From contig JANAVB010031417.1 in assembly GCA_029216955.1 (NCBI GenBank), positions 15,083,264 to 15,147,263 of the forward strand: a stretch of 64,000 bases of DNA, written 5' to 3'. This DNA comes from Iris pallida. Lineage: Eukaryota > Streptophyta > Magnoliopsida > Asparagales > Iridaceae. The position numbers and the translations under genes are program-made. The notes beneath the pieces were generated by a model that made no database searches, had not been told where the DNA came from, and saw only the letters and a list, made by a program, of their open reading frames with translations. Positions 16,045-27,165 of this stretch are shown in pieces. Each line of letters begins with the position of its first letter. The first letter of the stretch is position 1.

Positions 16045-17115
16045 TGTTTCACTTAACAAAATAACTAAAAATTGGCCTTTGAAAATAAAACGAGAAAAAG
16101 TACAAGAAGTACAAATTGTTCTGGGAAGTATTGCTATGGAAGTCTGATCTGAAGGTGATCACTTTGTTCCTTGGACCATACGATGATGATGAAGATCACT
16201 GCTAAAAGATGAACAACCGGAAGAACTAAGTCACCAGAAAGGTATCGACGCACTTGGGCACTGATGGCGAGGTCGAATGCTTTCCTGCTTTGCTTCACTC
16301 TGTTCTGGAAGAAAAGTTGAAGAAGAATGCTCTCCCAAAATCAAAGTCTCTGGGCTCTGATTTCTGTATTCTCTCATGCATCTCTGCTCCCTGATGCCCT
16401 TGTTATAAAAATAAGTCTATTTATTGACTTGACCCCTTGTGCGTAAAAAGCAACAAAATTGGGTTTTGTATGTTGGTAACTGTCACCCACGATGGAAGTC
16501 ACCCACTGAATATGTTGACACGCGTCCCATTATTCCAACAAAAATAGGGAGCACGTATACACGTTCCTCAATAAATGTGGCATGAAAGCCATGTGGATAA
16601 ACCACGTTCCAAAGTAGTCAGGAAGGATCGGGCGTAAAAACGTCCACAAAATATGCCCGAGCGTAAAGTAGCAACTGGCGTAAAAACAACACAATTAAAA
16701 CTTCTCAGCGTAAAGTGGCTAAAATAGCCTTGAGCGTAAAACTTAGCCCAAATAGACTTTACGCCCACAATAGCTTTGAGCGTAAAAGCTCACATAACTA
16801 TCGTGCGTAAAAAGAAGTAATTATTGAGCGTAAAGTAGCCTTTTTTGCACACCATACGACAAGTATCGAGCTTGGTAAAAATCCGATCCTCTCGACTTCT
16901 GTGTTGCATGTTGTCAGCAAATCATTATGTCAGAGTCATTATCACTTGTATTAAATGTATGATCTGACAGCTTCCCAGCGTAAAGTAGGCAGCGTAGAGG
17001 ATGACTAGCGTACAGACTAGCCTGGCATAATAAATAGCTTTCACAGAGAATTGCCTGCGTAAAGTCCTCAATTCCTTTTGAATTAATCAAATAAAGTACT
17101 TTTTACGCTCCTACA
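16045..17115 (-). repeat. 3' LTR of E3
   Basis: On the element strand it starts TGTAGGAGCG and ends TGAAACA. The purine tract AAGGGGGTCT lies just inside (minus strand, about 17116-17125). It contains about 13 GCGTAAA motifs, mostly in one orientation. Confidence 0.92.
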
Positions 17116-17319
17116 AGACCCCCTTCAAAGTTTTCGGAATTTGAAAAAGACTTCAAAAATTTTGAAATACTTTGAATATGAAAAGTCAAGAAATGATGCC
17201 GGTCAATACTCACCGTCATAATGAATTTTTTTCTCGAAACATTCGAACGCCTCTTCGTCTTCCCGAGTTACATTGATAATGTTCAATTTCCCATAAGGAA
17301 TATGAAAGGTTGATTAATT

Positions 17320-17329
17320 GTATATATAA
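17320..17329 (+). promoter_or_regulatory. TATA box of the E3 antisense gene
   Basis: GTATATATAA lies 41-50 bp before the ATG at 17370, on the strand opposite to gag-pol and outside the LTR. Position and context fit a separate antisense promoter inside the element. Confidence 0.55.
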
Positions 17330-17369
17330 GAAAAAGCTTTTCATTCTCACTTCTCATCTTCATATTGTC

Positions 17370-17654
17370 ATGGCACCGAAGAAAGAAATAGAGGCTGACA
17401 AGAAAAAGGCTCAAGGCTCAAAGCTTGACCTAGAAGCAGAGGTTGATCAATCGCTGCGAGTGTGCAACTTTATGGAGTATTTTGGACTGACTCCAGCGAT
17501 CTTCGATCGTATAAATGGTGGTCCCTCAACTGCCTACGAAGGATCAGGTGATGCTGAAGCATTCCTCAATTTAATGCGTCGTTCTGGAATCCACAATGTA
17601 CATGAGTTAGGCGCCTCCCTTCGTCAGCCCAACGAAGGAGAGAAGAAGAAATAA
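17370..17654 (+). CDS. Antisense additional ORF (aORF) of E3
   Basis: An uninterrupted 94-codon frame on the strand opposite to gag-pol, between the integrase end and the 3' LTR. The product starts MAPKKEIEADKKKAQGSKLD, has a lysine-rich charged N-terminus, a middle with FMEYFGLTPAIFDRINGG, and a basic end (NEGEKKK). No enzymatic motif or membrane segment is visible. Grande and other Tat-lineage elements are known to carry antisense ORFs of unknown function in this slot, so the location is the main argument for a real gene. A TATA box precedes it by about 45 bp. I chose ATG 17370 over an in-frame ATG at 17310, because 17310 lies upstream of the TATA box. The function is not known to me. Confidence 0.6.
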   Translation: MAPKKEIEADKKKAQGSKLDLEAEVDQSLRVCNFMEYFGLTPAIFDRINGGPSTAYEGSGDAEAFLNLMRRSGIHNVHELGASLRQPNEGEKKK

Positions 17655-17817
17655 TGTTTTGTATAGGAGTGTCGTCTATGTATTATGACACTCAACTTAT
17701 CTGTAGGGGCCTACTCTTTATCAAATAAAATTCTGGTGTTATTTCCACCTTTATTCTTGTAATGCATTGATATAGGATCATTCTACACCTTTGACTGTTT
17801 CCACTCTTCTATTGGAA

Positions 17818-18110
17818 ATGTCTTCCAAGGACGTGCTACAAAAGACCGAAGTCACCATGAAGGTTGATGACGTCATTGAAACGCGCCCCGTTGTACCAAT
17901 TGTGTTGGGCCCAACCGGAATAGGCGAAGGCTCTTCTACGCCCAAGCCACCACAAGACATTTTCGAGTTCTTAACAGAGCCAGAAAAATGCCTGAAGAAG
18001 AAGTGCTGAGGATGGCTGCCTGCAAATTTTTTGTGAACTCAGGCAATGATGTCTTCGATGCATTGGCTGACTATGTATTCAATAAGGAAGGCAGTGGTCC
18101 TCTTCCTTAA
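17818..18110 (+). pseudogene. Second antisense ORF of E3, frameshifted
   Basis: Starts MSSKDVLQKTEVTMKVDDVI and reads to a stop at 18009. A one-base shift near 17985 opens a frame (MPEEEVLRMAACKFFVNSG) that runs to TAA 18108-18110 with plausible composition. It may be the second part of the antisense gene, joined by splicing or frameshift, or an independent aORF. It ends 46 bp before the convergent end of pol. No family was recognised. Confidence 0.4.
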
Positions 18111-18156
18111 TCCTTTGTTCTGAACAAGAATAAAAAAGATTTTATTTTCATTTTTT

Positions 18157-21100
18157 TTATACATAGTACTTCTTAAGAAATTTGCTATTGATCGGCATCA
18201 TTAGTAAATCTCTATTGGGCTTAGATAACCGATAGGCATCGTTGGAAAAAACTATCTCAATAACATAAGGGCCTTTCCATTTTGTTTGGAATTTCCCTTT
18301 GCTCTTATGAGTCATCACCATCGGTCTTCGAACAGCTAATACTAGTTCACCGACTTTGAAAACCCTCTCTTTAACTTTACGATTGAAAGTTCGAGATATA
18401 CGGGCTTGATATAGTTCAATATGCTGTTGAGCTTGAAGACGCCTCTCGTCCAATCCTTCAAGTTCTTGGAGTCGTAAGCGATCATTGTTCTCTGTGGTTA
18501 GCTCATTAGCAATGGCTATTCGAAGAAATAGAATCTGGATTTCCAGTGGAAGGACAGCCTCACATTCATAGACCAATGAAAATAGTGTAAAACCAGTAGG
18601 AGTTCGGACTGTCGTTCGATAAGCCCATAAACATTCTCCAAGTTTCTCATTCCAATCACGTTTATTAGAAGAGACGAACTTTTTGAGAAGTTTGATGATC
18701 GTCTTGTTGAAAGCTTCGGCTAAACCATTAGCAGCTGGATTATAAGTCGTAGAAGCCAGATTTTAAATGCGATTCTTATTATAAAACTGATAAAATGCCT
18801 GACTGGCAAACTGTGGTCCATTGTCATGAATTATCCGTCGAGGAATCCCGAAACGATAAATGACATGGTGTTTGATGAAGCTAATCACATTAGATGTTTT
18901 TACTTCAACAAGAGGAACTGCTTCCGCCCATTTAGAAAAGTAATCAGTTATAGCCAATATAAACCGATGTCCCTTGACAGAAGAAGGATTAATCGGACCA
19001 ATAATGTCCATGTCCCAAGCTTCGAAGGGCCAAGAAGCTGCCGTAGGATGCAAGAATTCAGACGGATGATGAATAAAATCAGCATAAATCTGACATACTT
19101 TACATCGTCTGGCATAATCTACAGCATCTGCTATCATGGATGGCCAATAATATCCCATTCTTCGAATACGGTCTTGTAATTTCGGACCTGGTTGATGAGC
19201 ACTACAAACACCATCATGAGCTTCGCGAAGTGTTTGTTTAGCTTCACTTTCTGAGAGACAGCACAGCAAAAGTCCATCATATGAACGACGGTATAGCATA
19301 TATAAAGACGAATCATAATAAAATCGAAATGATCGTCTCTTGATTGATGCAGCTTCTTTTGGATCTTCAGGTAAAATCCTATGAACCGCATAATCAATGA
19401 ATGGACTTCTCCAATCTCTCTGCTGGAAACTTGACTCTGTAATATAACTCTGTTCAATATACAGATTATTCTTGACACAGAATAAGTCTTGGTCCAACAA
19501 TGTGATTGTATTTTGTCTTCGAATTGGAACAGCTAAGTCTGCAACTAGACTAGCAAGAGCATCAACTTCCACATTCTGAGAACGTGGTACGAATTCGATA
19601 AAGAATCCTTTGAATGAAAGGGCCAATTCGATTACCACTTGATGATAAGGGATAAGATCAGGGTTCCTGACTTCATATATCCCTCTAACCTGATTAACAA
19701 TCAGTTGAGAATCTCCATAAGCTTCCAGGAACTCAATATCTAGTTGTTTTGCTACTTGGAGACCAATCAGCAGAGCATTATATTCTGCTACATTGTTGGA
19801 ACATGGCTCATTGAGAGAATAAGTACGGTATATGACCATTTTGTCCGGAGAAACCAAGACTATTCCTACCCCAGAGACAATATTGCCTTTAGGTCCAATT
19901 CGTGATGCTCCATCAAAGTATAACTGCCAAATATCATTTCTCAAAGTCATGTTGCAATCCACAACTTCATCTGGAATATCTTCATATAGCTTTGATATCT
20001 CAGGTATAGGGTGAGCTGCTAAGAAATCAGCTAATGCTTGACCCTTTACTAATTTTTGAGGTACATAGACCATGTCATAAGGAGTGAGCAACATCGCCCA
20101 AGTAGCTAACCTGGAATTAAGAATGTTTGGTTTTCTCATCAGCACCCGAATAGGATTTATTCTGGAGATGACATGGATAGTCTGTCCTGTCACATAATAT
20201 CGTGTCTTTTGGACAGCAAAAACTAAAGCCAAACATTCTTTTTCTACAGGAGTATACCTGTGTTCAGCTCCGACCATCATTCGGCTGAGATAATAAATTG
20301 CTTGTTCATGACCCATATCACTTTTCTGTGCAAGAAGAGCACCAAGTGAATGATCTAAGGCTCGAACATATAGCAAAAATGGTCTTCCTACCACTGGTGG
20401 TACCAGAACAGGTGGATTTGTAAGGTATTGCTTGATGTCATTGAAAGCTTTCTGACATGCTTCATCCCAAACAAAGGATACACCTTTCTTTAATAAATGG
20501 GAGAAAGGTTGACATCTCCCCGAGAGATTGGATATAAATCTCCTGATATAAGCAATGCGACCTTGAAAGCCTCGGAGTTCCTTTAGATTGCGTGGAGGAC
20601 GCATTTCAAGAATTGCTTTAATTTTATCAGGATCAACATGAATACCCTGAGAAGTGATGACAAATCCCAAAAACTTGCCACTGGAAACCCCTAAGAAAGA
20701 CTTAGTAGGGTTTATTTTCAATTGATGACGACTCATCAATTCAAATACTGTCTTCGAGTCTTGAATATGATCATCTTTTGATCGACTTTTGACAGCAATG
20801 TCATCTACATAACATTCCACTATCTTGCGTAGATGTTCCGGAAAGATGTTACTCATAGCCCGTTGATACGTGGTACCGGCATTTTTGAGACCAAATGGCA
20901 TAACCGTATAGCAGTAAACCCCAAGGGGTGTTCGAAAAGCAGTATGCTTCTCATCTTCTGGATGCATCTTGATTTGATTGTACCCTGAGAATCTATCCAT
21001 GAAAGACATGCATTCAAAACTGCATGTATTATCTATCATGACATCAGTAATTGGAAGTGGAAATTCGTCCTTTGGACAAGCTGCATTAAGATCTCGAAAA

Positions 21101-22045
21101 TCTATGCAAACTCGGACTTTTCCGTTCTTCTTCATAACAGGAACAATATTGGCAACCCAGTCTGGATGTTGTTCTTCACGAACAAAGCCACATGTAATCA
21201 ACTTTTTGACTTCCGCTTCAATTGCATCCATCATGTCTGGTCGAAAATACCGTTGATGTTGTTTTACAGGCTTGGCATTAAGAAGAATATTGAGTTTATG
21301 AGTAGCAATTTTAGGATCTAGACCCGGCATATCCTCATAACTCCATGCAAAGATATCAATATATTCTTTAATGATCAGTTTTATCAACTCTTCCTTTTCA
21401 TCTTCGGAAAGGTTTTTACTGATGAATATTGGCTTGGATGTAGTTCCGTCTCCAACATCAATCTGGAGAATTTCATCCTCCGTAGGTGGTTATCGTTGTT
21501 CAAAACGAAGTTCCCATTGGGTATCCATCTGTTGAGCCCAAGGGTCATTTTCAAATGGCTCAGATTTGTCATCAATTTGAACCATGTTGACTGAGAATAT
21601 ACATTTAGATTCATTAAAATAGTCTCCTCCAGCATATTCAGATTCAATGAAATGGACTTCTTCAGAATCTGAGGATTGTGAAGAACTAGAAGGGAATTCT
21701 TCTTGTATATCATCATTAAACATGTGGGTCGGATCATATCCTAACCCATGACGAGTTTTCTGGTAAAACGGATCACCACATAATGGTAATCGTCTACCCT
21801 TGCCTTGATTGAGACCTTGCATAGTCTTCAAATCATATCCCATATTCTGGATAATCTTGAGAGATTGTTGACTGTATTTGTCAATTCAGATTCTTCCTTT
21901 ATCTTTATCTCTAAGATCATCCGTTTGAACAACAAGGATATTTCTAGCCAGGCCAAACACAATTTGACGCTTGTTTTTCTTATCAGACGGAATTACGAAA
22001 TAAGATTCTTCCTGACGTCTATAAGTTACACAAGCTTGCGATGAA
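18157..22045 (-). pseudogene. pol of E3: RT, RNase H, second RNase H, integrase
   Basis: One frame with stops at 21886-21888 (TGA), 21490-21492 (TAA) and 18763-18765 (TAA). Within the long open part beginning at 21387, RT has FMDRFSGYNQI (about residue 129) and YVDD (193-196). An RNase H with ALDHSLGALLAQ follows, then an RNase H-like domain with LYFDGASR, EYNALLIG and YGDSQLIVNQV. Next come the integrase HHCC zinc region (HDGVCSAHQ, then CKVC) and the core aspartates in WDMDIIGP and IHDNGPQF. The catalytic Glu (NGLAEAFNK) and the C-terminal domain lie beyond the 18763 stop. That stop splits the integrase core, so no complete enzyme can be made. No chromodomain is seen, as expected for Tat. 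The N-terminal frame joins the gag-protease frame only after a one-base shift near 22045. Confidence 0.92.
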
Positions 22046-22651
22046 GCGGCTACAGGAAGAAGATATTAGGAACCTCTGAGCATAAGGTCCAACATCGACA
22101 TGAGGAGGAAAAGAATTTTCCTTGTTGTCAATGTATAAAGTTTTCTCTGTATCTATGTCGTCTTTATATTGATGACTTTGATTATCAGAAGATAAAGTCA
22201 TTCTTTCAACAAATTTGACAGCTATATACTCAAAAAGGAAATCTTCATTGATATTGGAAAGTACAGAATGATCAATATTTACATCATTTACAATTTGACC
22301 GCTACGCTTCGGATTAATCATTAACGGACTGTCATCCGCCTTCTGCGTAGACTCGCCAAGGTTAATGATCAATGGTGGTTCTGGATCATTCGTACGAGAA
22401 GTACGTCCCTTGACTTTGATCATAAGGGGTTGGTCTTGACTCTTGGCATGAACATTCACTGATTCCTCAGATGAAGTTTGAGTTTTCCCTTCGACCTTGA
22501 TCTTCAGAGGTTGGTCGTTGACAGGTTGAGGTTGGATTCGCCCTTTGACTTTGATCTTTAAAGGTTGCTCTTCTGGAGGATCTTCATTAATAGACTGATC
22601 TTCGGCAGATGATCGATCTTCAGCCATGTCTGATATCTCCTTTACATGCTC
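22019..22651 (-). pseudogene. E3 linker between protease region and RT
   Basis: Same frame as gag-protease, separated from it by TAA 22652-22654. The predicted part contains several imperfect copies of a short unit around QPLKIKVKGR and many charged residues, with no known enzyme motif. Ogre elements have a spliced intron between protease and RT, so part of this stretch may be non-coding in the mature RNA. I see no decisive splice sites. Confidence 0.5.
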
Positions 22652-24562
22652 TTATTTGTAGAGCATTGAATCAGAAAAATAAGCTTCGACACCCTTAAAA
22701 GGGTTGATATCAGTAAACTCAGTCTTCACAACCCCTTGAGAATCCACGTACTTGAAGCATTGGTGGAGAGTTGAAGGCACAATATTATGCTCATATAACC
22801 ATGGTCTTCTAAGAAGGATGTTGTAGGATACGTCTGAGTTAATAAAATAGAATGTCGCCATAGTTCGAAGGTCACCAATCTGAATCTTCAGACGAATCTT
22901 CCCCAGTGGTTTACTCTTTCCAGAGTTGAAACCAACTATTGTCGTACTAGTGTAAGTCAAGTCACTAGTAGGAATCCTCAATGGTCTAAGCATACTAAGG
23001 ATTATGCTAATGGAAGACCCATGATTAATGTAAATCCTGTCAACTTCAGTAGATTCGATATACCCAGTATAGCACAAAGGCCTGTCGTGCTTGTTATGCT
23101 TTAACAGCATGTCTTCTTGTGTGAAGGTAATATTAGGAATTGCCTCCATCACACTATGACATTGTGGACACAAAACTGGTGTATTATCAGGACTCTTGAG
23201 TTGAGCTAAGCATGAATCTGCTTGAAGCAAAGCTTCACTCAAAGTCTTCCTACTTTCTCTAGAAAGGCGAAGCAATTCGAAGATAGAGAGTCTAGCCGGA
23301 GTATTAGCTAACTGGGCTACAATATCAAATTTGTAGGGCTTCATCATCACCTCTTGACTGGAAGCAGACTTCAACGGGACGTCAAAGCGTACTGTTTTCT
23401 GTTTCTCCTTCTCAACCACAGATGGTTTAGCAGGAACAAGAGGCGGTTGAATTGGTAGTGTTTCCACTATATTTTTTGCTTCTTTGGAAGATCCCTCATA
23501 TTCCTTGTGGTACTCTTTTCCAGATCTCGTACCAGCAAAGCTTTTTTCCTCAGACTCAGGAGAAGGAAGTACCATATTGCAGGATTTAATCTTTTTTCCC
23601 TTGGTCTTCTTCTTTCGAGGAAGCTCAGAACCCAATCCAACAGTGGATTTTTGACTTTGAATCTGTAAAGGAATTCGTATTCCTTTATCATAGTTCAAAC
23701 CTTCCGCCTTCTGAAAGTCATAGCCCATCTTCTTCATGAGAAGGACTGATTGCTGACTGTATAAATCAATGGACAGCAGACTTTTAACAGGTAGTTCAAC
23801 AGAGGAAGGAGAAGAGATCTCTGTAACTACAGGAGAATGAGGAATAGAAGCCTCTGTAGCTACGGGAGGAGAAGAAGTTGGGATACAAGGAAAAATCCCT
23901 GTAGGAGCTTTTTCATAAGCAGCAAAAACTTTTTGTGCCCTGTATAAAGGAACACTATTCATAGCTAGCCACTGCTGATGAATAAGTATGAGTTTAGTAG
24001 GAGGAGCTAGACTTGGAGGGCATATGTTCAAACCTCTTAGTCTATCTTCCAAAGGAATGCCATCCCATAGATGATCCAAATCATCAGGATCTGGAATAAC
24101 ATGAGAAATCATGTTGCAGGTTTTAACTTTTTTATCTTTCTTGGATTTTGAAGTTTTACCTTCATCTTCCATTTCAGGTACTAAGTCAGGATGTACCCAC
24201 ATAATTTTACCATTCTTTAATGTGAGAGGCAACAATCCTTCATTTTCCTCTCTGGCAGACGGGATATTCACTATCTTCATCGTCGCCTTCGAAATTGGGA
24301 CAATCCCATCTGGAACTTGTTGAGGAGGAAAATCTCCGAATTGAAGAGAAACCATATTGGTTGTGACCGTATGCTCATCGTTAGTTAAAGCAATGGCATT
24401 GGCATTGATCAGCTCTTGGATTTTCTTCTTTAGAACATAACAAGCCCTGGTGGGATGATTTATGTATCTGTGATAGATACAATACTTGGGATTGTCAGTC
24501 AGATTCACCTCATTAGGCCTTTTTGGCTCTGGAATCTGGAGTTTTCCATGTTTTACTAGACA
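22652..24562 (-). pseudogene. E3 gag C-terminus and aspartic protease region
   Basis: After TAA 24563-24565 the frame continues with a CX2HX4HX4C knuckle (CIYHRYINHPTRAC, about 24450-24490) typical of Tat-lineage gag. A long charged linker follows, then a retropepsin-like region around 23010-23040. There the family motif, an Asp followed by a Gly/Pro pair and SS, reads INHGSS: the catalytic Asp is Asn, so protease activity should be lost. Downstream FYFINSDVSYNILLRRPWL (about 22800-22860) matches the conserved second half of plant retropepsins. The domain ends at TAA 22652. Confidence 0.8.
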
Positions 24563-25525
24563 TTAAAATATCCCTGGGATATCACTTTCGTCAAAAGAGT
24601 ATTCTTCTTTAGGTTTAGAAGACTCCTGATTATTCGACGTCGTTTTGTTCTTGGAAAGATTAACCATGAGGGTATCCTTACCTTTCCCATTACGATTACC
24701 AGAATTATTACCAGAAGAGCCTTTCTTTCCTTTATCCTCTAAGGCAAAAATCAACCCATGTTCACGAGCCAACCTACCATTGGTCTCGGCAGAAACTGCT
24801 GCTATAATACACGAGGCCCAATCTGTGAATTGAGAACCCGTAAAGACAGCAATGGATGGTCGCAGATTCATCTTGCATGTATCAATCAACGCTGAATCCG
24901 GCATACCAGGAGGCATTTTTAGAGTCGCATGTCAAAAACGTTCGATGAACGTCCGAGTATCTTCCTTCTCCTTTTGTTTGATTTCTATTAGGGAGGACAT
25001 GTTCATGTCCATGCCCCCTTCATAGAAACGGGAGAGAAATATTGCTTTAAATTCATTAAAAGATGAAATACAATTGTCAGGTAAACTACGATACCAGTCG
25101 TAAGCTGAACCCGTCAAACATCCGATGAACACTCGAGTGAGAAGGGCATCATCTTTCTGCAGATGCACAGTCATAATATCAAAGTAATTGATATACTGAC
25201 TAGGAGAAGCCTTTCCATCAAGCAATACCATTGATTGTGGCTTAAATTTCGGTGGAAAGGGTACATCATTCCAATGAGGAGAATAAGGTTGCTTAATCCC
25301 TAACCTCTGGAGCTGATCCTTGTGCTTTAAAACTTCAAACTGTGCTTTGAGCTCACGCACTGCTTGAATGGCTTCACTGGTTTGAGGAAGCACGTTTGAT
25401 TGAATAGTTGTTGGATGTACCGCAACCCCCACTGGAGGTGGTACATCTTCTGGAATGATAGGATCTGGAGATACAGAATTTTGGTTAACAGCAGGCTCTT
25501 GAATATTCAAAGGTATGTCAACCCC
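24563..25525 (-). pseudogene. E3 gag core
   Basis: Continues the upstream frame past TAA 25526-25528. Contains the retrotransposon gag domain: YDWYRSLPDNCISSFNEFKA, LSRFYEGG and TRTFIERF. TGA 24932-24934 then stands where Arg (CGA) would fit, and the frame goes on with MPPGMPDSALIDTC. A basic Asn/Gly/Lys-rich stretch closes this part. Structural protein of the virus-like particle. Confidence 0.85.
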
Positions 25526-26508
25526 TTAATTATCTTGAGTTTGTGCTACAACTTGTACCGGTGTTGCTACTGCCGGCTGAGCAGTTTGCTGAGTCATTAT
25601 TATCTGGTGCATGCTTTGCATCATAGTAAGCTTGTCCTTTAATGATTGCTCAACGGCAGTGAGACGTTGTTCTGTATTAGCAGATGACGTCTCTGGTTCA
25701 TCTCCAATAGCGTAGGATTCAACCTCTCTTGAAGATATAGAAGGATTGGTATAGAGGTATGAATCAACACTATCTGTTTCGGACTCAAAAGATTGAGTAC
25801 CCCCAGCTTCTGAATCAGAAGTCTGCAACTGTCTTTGCCTTCTTGATCGAGTATTCTGATATACTCCTTCAAAGGAATCAAGAAGTCTGTTGAATTGTTG
25901 TTGTCCTGGAGTTTGGGACGTGTTGCGTCTGGGACGTCGTCCTCTGTTAGTATGAGATGCCATATTGACTGACGCATATGACAACTCATGTTCTTGGTCA
26001 CCAACTTGTTGTTGAGGCGTATTGAAACTTAACCGATCAAAAACTGACCATTTAGAATCTAAACAATAACACTTGATTACAATCTGGTGACACTCACAAT
26101 GGTGATTTTCTAGGGGGAGTGTCACAGGAGATTGTCTATTTTTACGCTTTTGCATTAGCAACTCGCGTAAATCAGAAGGAGTAGAGGGAGTAGTCTTCTT
26201 TATTATATTTGGGGTTGAAAAACGTTTAGTCCCTTGTGTATAAAGAAGATTACTAACTGCATTCGCAGAACCAAACTTTATATTTTTACGCGCTTGGAGT
26301 TGCGTGCATAAATCCTGAGATTTTTTAGCACAAAGGACTCCATCTTCATTGCGTGTAATTTGAAAGTTTGGTACCTTGCGTACAACAGTATAAGAAGGTT
26401 GTTGGTTGAAAACAGGGGTTTTACCAACTATGTTTTTATGCTTCATGCGTGCAGGTATATTCACTTTAGATGCAGAAACATCATTGTGAATTTTATCTAC
26501 ACTGTCAC

Positions 26509-26850
26509 AGACAGAAGATTTACCTTTACGCACAGAGCGTAAAACATGAGTATCTGCCACGTTATAAACGGAAGATTTTCCTTTACGCGTGGAGCGTAAA
26601 TTTTGTGTGTCTACCGCGTCACAGACGGGAGACTTGTTCTTACGCGCGGGGCGTACAGCTTTGGAGTCTACCACGTCACAGACGGAAGACTTGTTCTTAC
26701 GCGCGAGGCGTACAGCTTTGGAGTCTACCACGTCACAGGCGGGAGACTTGTTCTTACGCGCGGGGCGTACAACTTGATTTTTACGCCCAGAGCGAAAAAC
26801 CTGAGGGTCTGCCACGTTACCAACGGGAGACTGATTTTTACGTCCATGAC
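26509..26850 (-). repeat. 57-bp coding repeats in the E3 N-terminal ORF
   Basis: Five or more 57-bp units encode RKNKS or RKGKS followed by V(C/Y)xxxD. In the DNA, TTACGC and GCGTAA words recur in each unit, the same words that crowd the E3 LTRs. Confidence 0.75.
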
Positions 26851-27144
26851 GTATCACCGAAGTAGAGACTGCTTTATCATAGATGGGAGCCTCTACAACA
26901 GGAGTAGGAAGGATGCCTTTGCCTTCCGAGACAGCAGGGAAATCCGAGGATATCTTGGATTTGGGAATCCAAACTTTTTGCGCCTTCCTTGATTTCTGAA
27001 CATTGGAGCAGCGAGTACCACCCCCAGTTCGGAGCATTTTTTCGTAAGCAGTCTGGTCGAAGTGTACAACCAGAGTCTTCTTTGTCGATCCGATCGACAC
27101 ATCATCATATTGAGCAATTGCCTCCTCGTCAGAGGAGAAGGTCA

Positions 27145-27162
27145 TCCCCAGCAGAGTCGCCA
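27145..27162 (-). promoter_or_regulatory. Primer-binding site of E3
   Basis: TGGCGACTCTGCTGGGGA starts 3 nt inside the 5' LTR on the element strand and begins with TGG. From memory it resembles the tRNA-Arg-type site of Ogre/Tat elements; I could not verify that. Confidence 0.7.
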
Positions 27163-27165
27163 TTT

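Larger units (their letters stand above)
25526..27163 (-). pseudogene. E3 N-terminal ORF upstream of the gag core
   Basis: A 545-codon open stretch beginning 2 nt inside the 5' LTR. The first ATG (27161-27163) overlaps the primer-binding site, so the next Met (MTFSSDEEAIAQYDD) may be the true start. The central part has five consecutive 19-residue repeats of the type VRPARKNKSPxCDVVDSKA. The C-terminal third is Gln/Ser-rich with a predicted helical segment before the gag core. The stop TAA 25526 is in frame with the gag core and could derive from CAA, so originally this was probably one gag polyprotein. Alternatively it is the separate ORF1 known in Ogre. Function unknown. Confidence 0.6.

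Noticed and set aside
26470..26992. Plus-strand frames of 62-131 codons with internal repeats
   Set aside because: They are antisense shadows of the 57-bp coding repeats of the E3 N-terminal ORF.
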